Shown here: positions 58,786-64,000 of the stretch, in pieces
Layout: each line of letters opens with the position of its first letter
How positions within the stretch are numbered: the stretch's first letter is position 1
Source of the DNA: Malachius bipustulatus
Taxonomy: Eukaryota > Arthropoda > Insecta > Coleoptera > Melyridae
Reading direction: 5' to 3'
NCBI GenBank assembly: GCA_910589415.1
Contig: OU342631.1
Coordinates: forward strand, 1,426,001 to 1,490,000
Length of the DNA: 64,000 nucleotides
Translations under genes and position numbers: made by a program
The notes under the pieces: model-generated
Told to the model about the DNA's origin: nothing
The model's input: only the letters and a program-made list of their open reading frames with translations
Database searches by the model: none

Positions 58786-60189
58786 TTTCTAATTAATGTA
58801 GTACCATAAGTTGGAGGAATAATTAATTCAGGGTTTCCGAAATTGACCATAATAACAGTAAAATAAAATTCTTTATCCCACAAATTGTCTAAAACTGAAT
58901 AAAATTTAAATTTTAAAATATCCTTAATCGGTTTTAGTACCACGATCAGTTAATGAGAATAAGAACAGTGTCGACAAGTGCCAATTTGGTTTTTGTGAAT
59001 ATTCCTAGTGAGCCTGAAAATTTTTAGTTCGAAGAATGTAACAAATAGATACATTAAAACTTCTTTACACACAACTGTACTTGTAAGGAGTAGGTGTAAT
59101 AATACACAAAATAAATACATTTATTTGTTTTGCCAAAATTCAAACATTATAGGTAGGTATTATACTGTTTTTATTCTCGCCGATTCAATTATAGATTTGA
59201 ACACGATACACTTACATAAAAAGTAAGTATATCGTGGATTTGAACTTCTTATACCCATTCACCTACTCTCCAAAAACCACGAAATCCGATGAAAGGCTTT
59301 TCCAGGCCTTATCCGAATAGACATCAGACAGATCAATATTGCAACTAGCGTTCTAAGAACCCATGCAGTTCAGTATAATATATTTATCTATGAATTAATG
59401 TTTTCTTTCTAAATGCGCTTATAGATAAAATAATCATATTATATGGATTTTGAGAAGCTTTATGCCAAATATGAATCATAAAGAAAACATAATTTTTTTA
59501 ATTACACCATTTCAGAAAAGCAAAAAGTATGTATATCAAAATTAAATTGAGTACGTTTGCTAATTTATATTTTACTGGCACAGATCTAGAACTGATTTCA
59601 CAGCTGCCAGCAGGAATATAACATATAAATTTAGGTGTTCAGGTCAGTAACAATAGAGCAATTTTACCTGAAGTTCATATGTGAAAATGAATAGTTTCAA
59701 GAACGACGGGTGGCTCGCTCCTCGTTATTGTTGTTTAGTCTCAGAGCCGAACCGCTCTTCACAGATTTCTGGTCACAATAATCTTTTCAAGGTAGTTATA
59801 AATAACGGCTTGGTCATTCAGAGAGAAACGGAAGTTCCTGGAATTTCACGTCTTCCACGGTTAACAAAGGATTCATGAACTACAAACTAAAATTATCAGA
59901 TGAGTCGTTGTAATAAGTTTAACGTTCCATATGAGGACACCCGATACAGAGATTTCTGGGAAATTGTGTGAAATTTTACTGCATTCGCTTCGAAGCACCT
60001 CCGGTATAACCGGAAGTTCCTTTGTCTATATCCTTTGTCTATAATTTTATCCTTTGTCCTTTCTTTGTCCTAATGCTTTTTTATATCTTTTGTCTACATC
60101 TATAATGCAATCTATGGATGCAAGAGTGACAAGGCAAGTGACAAAGTTTTGTTTTTGTTAACATAAGTAGATACTTTGATAACTAATTA
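58786..60189. other. No gene seen
   Basis: Between the R1-like fragment and the next foldback. At 60015-60100 tttgtctat/tcctttgtc words recur in irregular tandem. ccggtataaccggaagttcc near 60000 resembles ttccggtaaaaccggaagt inside the 10368-11228 palindrome. Confidence 0.35.
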
Positions 60190-60191
60190 TA

Positions 60192-60968
60192 CAGGGTGTT
60201 ATGTAATTGAATGTCAATATTTAAGGGGGTGATTTTTGGGTCCATTTTAAGAAGAAAACTTCATAAGAACGTATGTCCTAAGAGTCTTCACTTTTGAGAT
60301 ACAGGGTGGTAAAGTTATATTAAAATAAATCAGTTTTTCGTAATATCTATAATACCGCTCTGGATATTTTAATGAAATTTCGTATACAGGTATTACTCAT
60401 CAAGGGGCATTTTTTCATGTACCCCGTTTCATTTTATTTCCATTAGTGACGATGGTGCACGATCTTGCAGAATTTTAACGGCATATTTTAGCAGACATTG
60501 ATGGTATTTCACTGATTTCTGTTCAAATAGAAATCATTTTTGGAATCCCCATTCATTTCCAAGCAAATTTGATTACCTATTTTTTTTCAGTCCGATGCAC
60601 GGTTTTCGCCTAAAAATATAAAATCTGTTTCTCTGCATGGCGGTCACAAAGATTGTCGTTAAATGACAATAAAAAATATAAAAATATGCATAGGTAAAAT
60701 TCTGCAAGATGTCACTAGTGGAGATAAAACGAAATGTGGTACATGAAAAAATGCCTCTTGACGAGTAATACCTGTCTATTAAATTTCATTAAAATATCCA
60801 GAGCGGTATTACAGATATTATGAAAAAATTATTTATTTTTAAAAACTTTACCACCCTGTATCTCAAAAGTTAAGACTTTTAGGACATATGTTCTTATGAA
60901 GTTTTCTTGTTAAAATGGACCCAAAAATCACCCCCTTAAATATTGACATTCAATTACAAAACAGCCTG
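60192..60968. mobile_element. 777-bp foldback element, ~290-bp inverted repeats, TA-flanked
   Basis: Arms about 60192-60480 and 60690-60968 with few mismatches; ends cagggtgttatgtaattgaa and the complement of caggctgttttgtaattgaa. TA at 60190-60191 and 60969-60970. Inner gagatacagggtggtaaagt is itself duplicated in both arms. Non-coding. Confidence 0.85.
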
Positions 60969-60970
60969 TA

Positions 60971-63283
60971 TATTACTAATAAAGACGTTATTTTTTATTT
61001 GCTAATCTTCAATTCCTGATGATATGCTGCTAATGCTCCTACTCGAAATCGTTAATTTTATAACATTCCGAATATAAAGAAAATATATATTTCTAATCAA
61101 GAATTGAAATTCAGTATATAAAATGAGTAAGTAGGTATACAGCTTTTATTTAAAAAAATCAAAAAGTCGATCTTAGAATGTTAGTCTGTAACCAGAATAA
61201 TTAAGCAACAGACTGCTTTCTCAAATAAAACTCGCATAAATTGGCATTGGCAATGATGTAATGAATGCTATACCTGTGTGTGCGGGAAACATACATGCAT
61301 GCATAGGTAATCTTTCATCAGCAATCTACACGTTAGTTAAGAGTGAATCATACCACAAATCTCTGAACATGTGGGAACCTGTCCGGTTTTGTTTTATTAA
61401 ACCAACGTTCAAGCTCAAGCCGCTTCTGTATCTTGAATAGGGATGCTTTAACAAAAAGATGGTATCTTGTTACCTTTTCGTTTCATTCAACAGAGCAATT
61501 TAAAATATTAGTCACATTTCACGTTCAAATATGTATGAACGCTGGTAACAATAATTAACGGCAGGCACAAAAGAGATTAAATTCTGATTGAAATTTCGGA
61601 TCTACTGGAAAAATTCAATAAACAGAGCGAGTAATAGATAATGATCGGTGAAATTATGTTTAAGAATTTGCGACATTATTAAGAAGTCAGTCATTAACCG
61701 TGTAATTATCATTATTACTCATAATTTACCTAGTTATTGTTGTTTAAAACGCGCTAGTCAGTCAGGTCAAGGTAAATTTATCGAGCCCGCAATGACCATG
61801 GTGCGTATTCCCAAAAATAAAAAAAATTAATTGAAAAAAAAACTTCCAAAGTTAATATAAGGATAAAAAACTGTCACACGATGCATTATTCCATATCAAA
61901 AATTACCAAAAGTTATCATTCTGCGCAGAATTAATCCGGTCTATACCGGCCAATATTGGTGATAAATTATTATGGATGAAAGGTGTCGAGCTGTAGCCCT
62001 ATACTCTGCCCAAATTACACTGGAATGAGCTTGTCACCCACTAAGAAGTATGTGCTAATATTGTGCTAACTTCAATAATAATTATGTACTCTTTATTTGT
62101 ACATTTTTTCTTGTACATTTTTAGACTCTAGGAATGATGTGCTTCAAGATTATCCAAAATTTAAAACTGAAAAACAGTTCCAAAATTCAGGCATTTCAGG
62201 GTGCAGCAGCCAAAGAAGGGTGTGATCTAGCGGGTTCATTCGTGAAAATAATTGTACACTATTTATTTATTTATTTACTTATTTACTAAGGTAAGTATGG
62301 TGTAAATAACTGAAAATAGTATGGAAATGACTGGAAATATCGAGGAGACTGGAGGAGCGGTCTCGAGGGAGATCAATCAATCTTCCATCGTAGCTAGATA
62401 AATGATTATCAGCCAATAAGGCCCGTTTAAAAAATAAATAGATTTTTTTACAATTTTTTACCAGCACCCATAATTTGCAAAAAAAAGTTGAACAACACAG
62501 ATAGTTTGTCCATCGGTCGGTGGCCCACGTTTGTGCAGCCATTAGATCTGTCCATCTGCATATTTTTGTCATTATTAATTTTGTATTTTTGGAAAATTTG
62601 AATTTGGCATCCCAAAATGCAAATTTTAGATTTTTTTGCGCATTCTTCCATCGCAGGTTCATGATTGTCCGCCAATTTTGTTTTGGTCTAGGCAACATTC
62701 AATATGGGAGGGAAAAATATTTTTGAAAAAAAAATTCATTCACAACCACAAATTGCCAAAACTTGCAAAACCGCACAAATTGTGTTTCCACACGAGGTCC
62801 ACGTTTGTCAATCATTATTGTAAAGGTTTCATTTTTATAAATAATGAAAACAGTTTCTACCAAATCACCAATCATCGGTGCCAATTCATCCGTTTTTTAT
62901 ATGTTTTTTATTTTCTTATTACCTAGGTACCTCGAAAGGTTAAAAAAAATGTAATTTTTTTTTATCAAAATGTTTTTACATTATGGAATAGTGTACAATG
63001 AAATGAAATGATAACATTTATGGTGCCAAAAATCACATTTGTAAAAAAATAATGGGAAACCTGTTTCATTCCGAATTCAACAATGTATCACAAGTTATAG
63101 TTCAATTTTTAATTAAATTTCAAGGATATTTTTCTACAACATGAAATTTTGTAACCCCTGATATTATGTAGGTACCTACATATTAACATTTAGATTTTTA
63201 CTTGAAACTGTTATAATTTTCATTCAAACAAAAAAAATACACAGGGGTGTTTCTAAATACGCAGGTACATACATGCAAAATAA
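60971..63283. other. No gene seen
   Basis: Contains an attt tandem tract at 62262-62290. ORF 62279-62698 (minus) and its overlapping frames lack any recognised domain. Otherwise AT-rich. Confidence 0.35.
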
Positions 63284-64000
63284 GGTAATTATTTGGCTTA
63301 TTTTATGCTCGATTTTATGCCTAAAAGTTCATATAAACATATATCCGCAACCGCTTCGTTACCGATCTACAGGGTGTTGAAATAAAAAAAAATAGTTTTT
63401 TTTCTTCATAATTTTTGAGATATTTATCTCAAATTTTGAATACAGGTTATGCTGGAGGGCTTATCCATCATTGGGCATGACAAATGGTTGTGAGAATATA
63501 CAAAGATATTTTTTCCCTGGATTTCTCCCATTTCGCCCTAATTTCTTCCCCTGAAGTTTTTTTGCGATGCGCCGCTGGTAGATTCTAAAATACATACAAT
63601 GTGAATTTTCTGACTTATTTAAAAACTTTTTGGTCTGCTACAGTTTTGTTTGAATTTGTAACCGTTATCGAGAAACAAAAGAAACAATTTCCTCTGATTT
63701 GTTCAGAGTTCAGACGAAATTCAAATTTTTAAAATGGTAAAACCGACTCTGGCTTTTTTTTTTGATAATTTCCTATTTCCATTAATTTTGACAGTTTTGA
63801 CAGTTAGTAGTCGAAACTGACTGTTAAAAATAAAACTTGGGATGACCCTGTGTGTCCAACTGTTGGACTATATAACCTAAGGACCTAGAGAAAAAAAAGA
63901 ATACATCTTCTAATTTCAACACCCTGTAGATCGGTAACGAAGCGGTTGCGGGCCTATGTTTGTATGAACTTTTAGACATAAAATAAGCCAAATAATTACC
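63284..64000. mobile_element. Long-inverted-repeat element, cut by the right window edge
   Basis: Left arm 63284-63385 (ggtaattatttggcttattt, gcaaccgcttcgttaccgat, ctacagggtgttgaa) reappears inverted at 63895-64000, its complement ending exactly on the last base. The true left end may be near 63241 (acaggggtgtttctaaatac), so the right end should lie about 40 bp past the window. Non-coding centre. Confidence 0.75.

Noticed and set aside
62448..62698. Possible upstream Ig exon ending in TG/gtaaaa near 62461
   Set aside because: Frame gives no Ig cysteine pattern and the donor is weak; overlapping ORFs look random.
1..64000. CRISPR array, operons, ribosome binding sites, integrated virus
   Set aside because: Intron-rich eukaryotic DNA; no short regularly spaced repeats, no bacterial gene layout and no viral proteins seen.

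Overview
This is a eukaryotic, AT-rich, intron- and transposon-laden window, almost certainly from an insect. Exons are short (64 to about 400 bp), introns have GT-AG ends, and the transposon families (PHD-finger LINE, RNase H LINEs, an R1-like LINE, a piggyBac-like MITE, many TA-flanked long-inverted-repeat elements, a DD41D-like mariner transposase) are typical of insects. A beetle would fit, but this is a guess. I see no operons, rRNA, complete tRNA, CRISPR array or virus.

Two host genes are supported, both on the minus strand. (1) Positions 1-7626 hold eleven exons of the exocyst subunit EXOC8/Exo84, from the start codon through the coiled-coil N-terminus, the PH domain, an NPF motif and most of the C-terminal helical region; the 3' end runs off the left edge. 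All reading-frame phases close exactly across the splice junctions. (2) Positions 13445-43409 hold six exons of a receptor with at least two Ig domains, one transmembrane helix and a cytoplasmic TIR domain. This is the IL-1 receptor / IL1RAPL architecture, not the leucine-rich-repeat architecture of Toll. Its 5' end (signal peptide and the first Ig part) was not found. Its introns are up to 16 kb and full of transposons.

Everything else is repeats. 1523-4000: defective LINE inside an EXOC8 intron, itself split by a 220-bp MITE. 6870-7285: piggyBac-like MITE 11 bases past an EXOC8 splice donor. 8981-9721, 10368-11228, 11233-12061, 25049-26048, 50776-52899, 60192-60968 and 63284-64000: TA-flanked or probable TA-flanked elements with very long terminal inverted repeats; the 51-53 kb one carries a nearly intact transposase and 11.2-12.1 kb carries a decayed relative. 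14639-15752: 5'-truncated RNase H LINE with a perfect 13-bp target duplication. 20-25 kb: nested small repeats. 29.9-35.5, 39.2-40.9 and 57.8-58.8 kb: decayed LINE fragments. 44265-45118: two copies of a 404-bp MITE in inverted array.

The most notable item is the Ig-TM-TIR receptor, because Drosophila TIR receptors are Toll-type and lack Ig domains.
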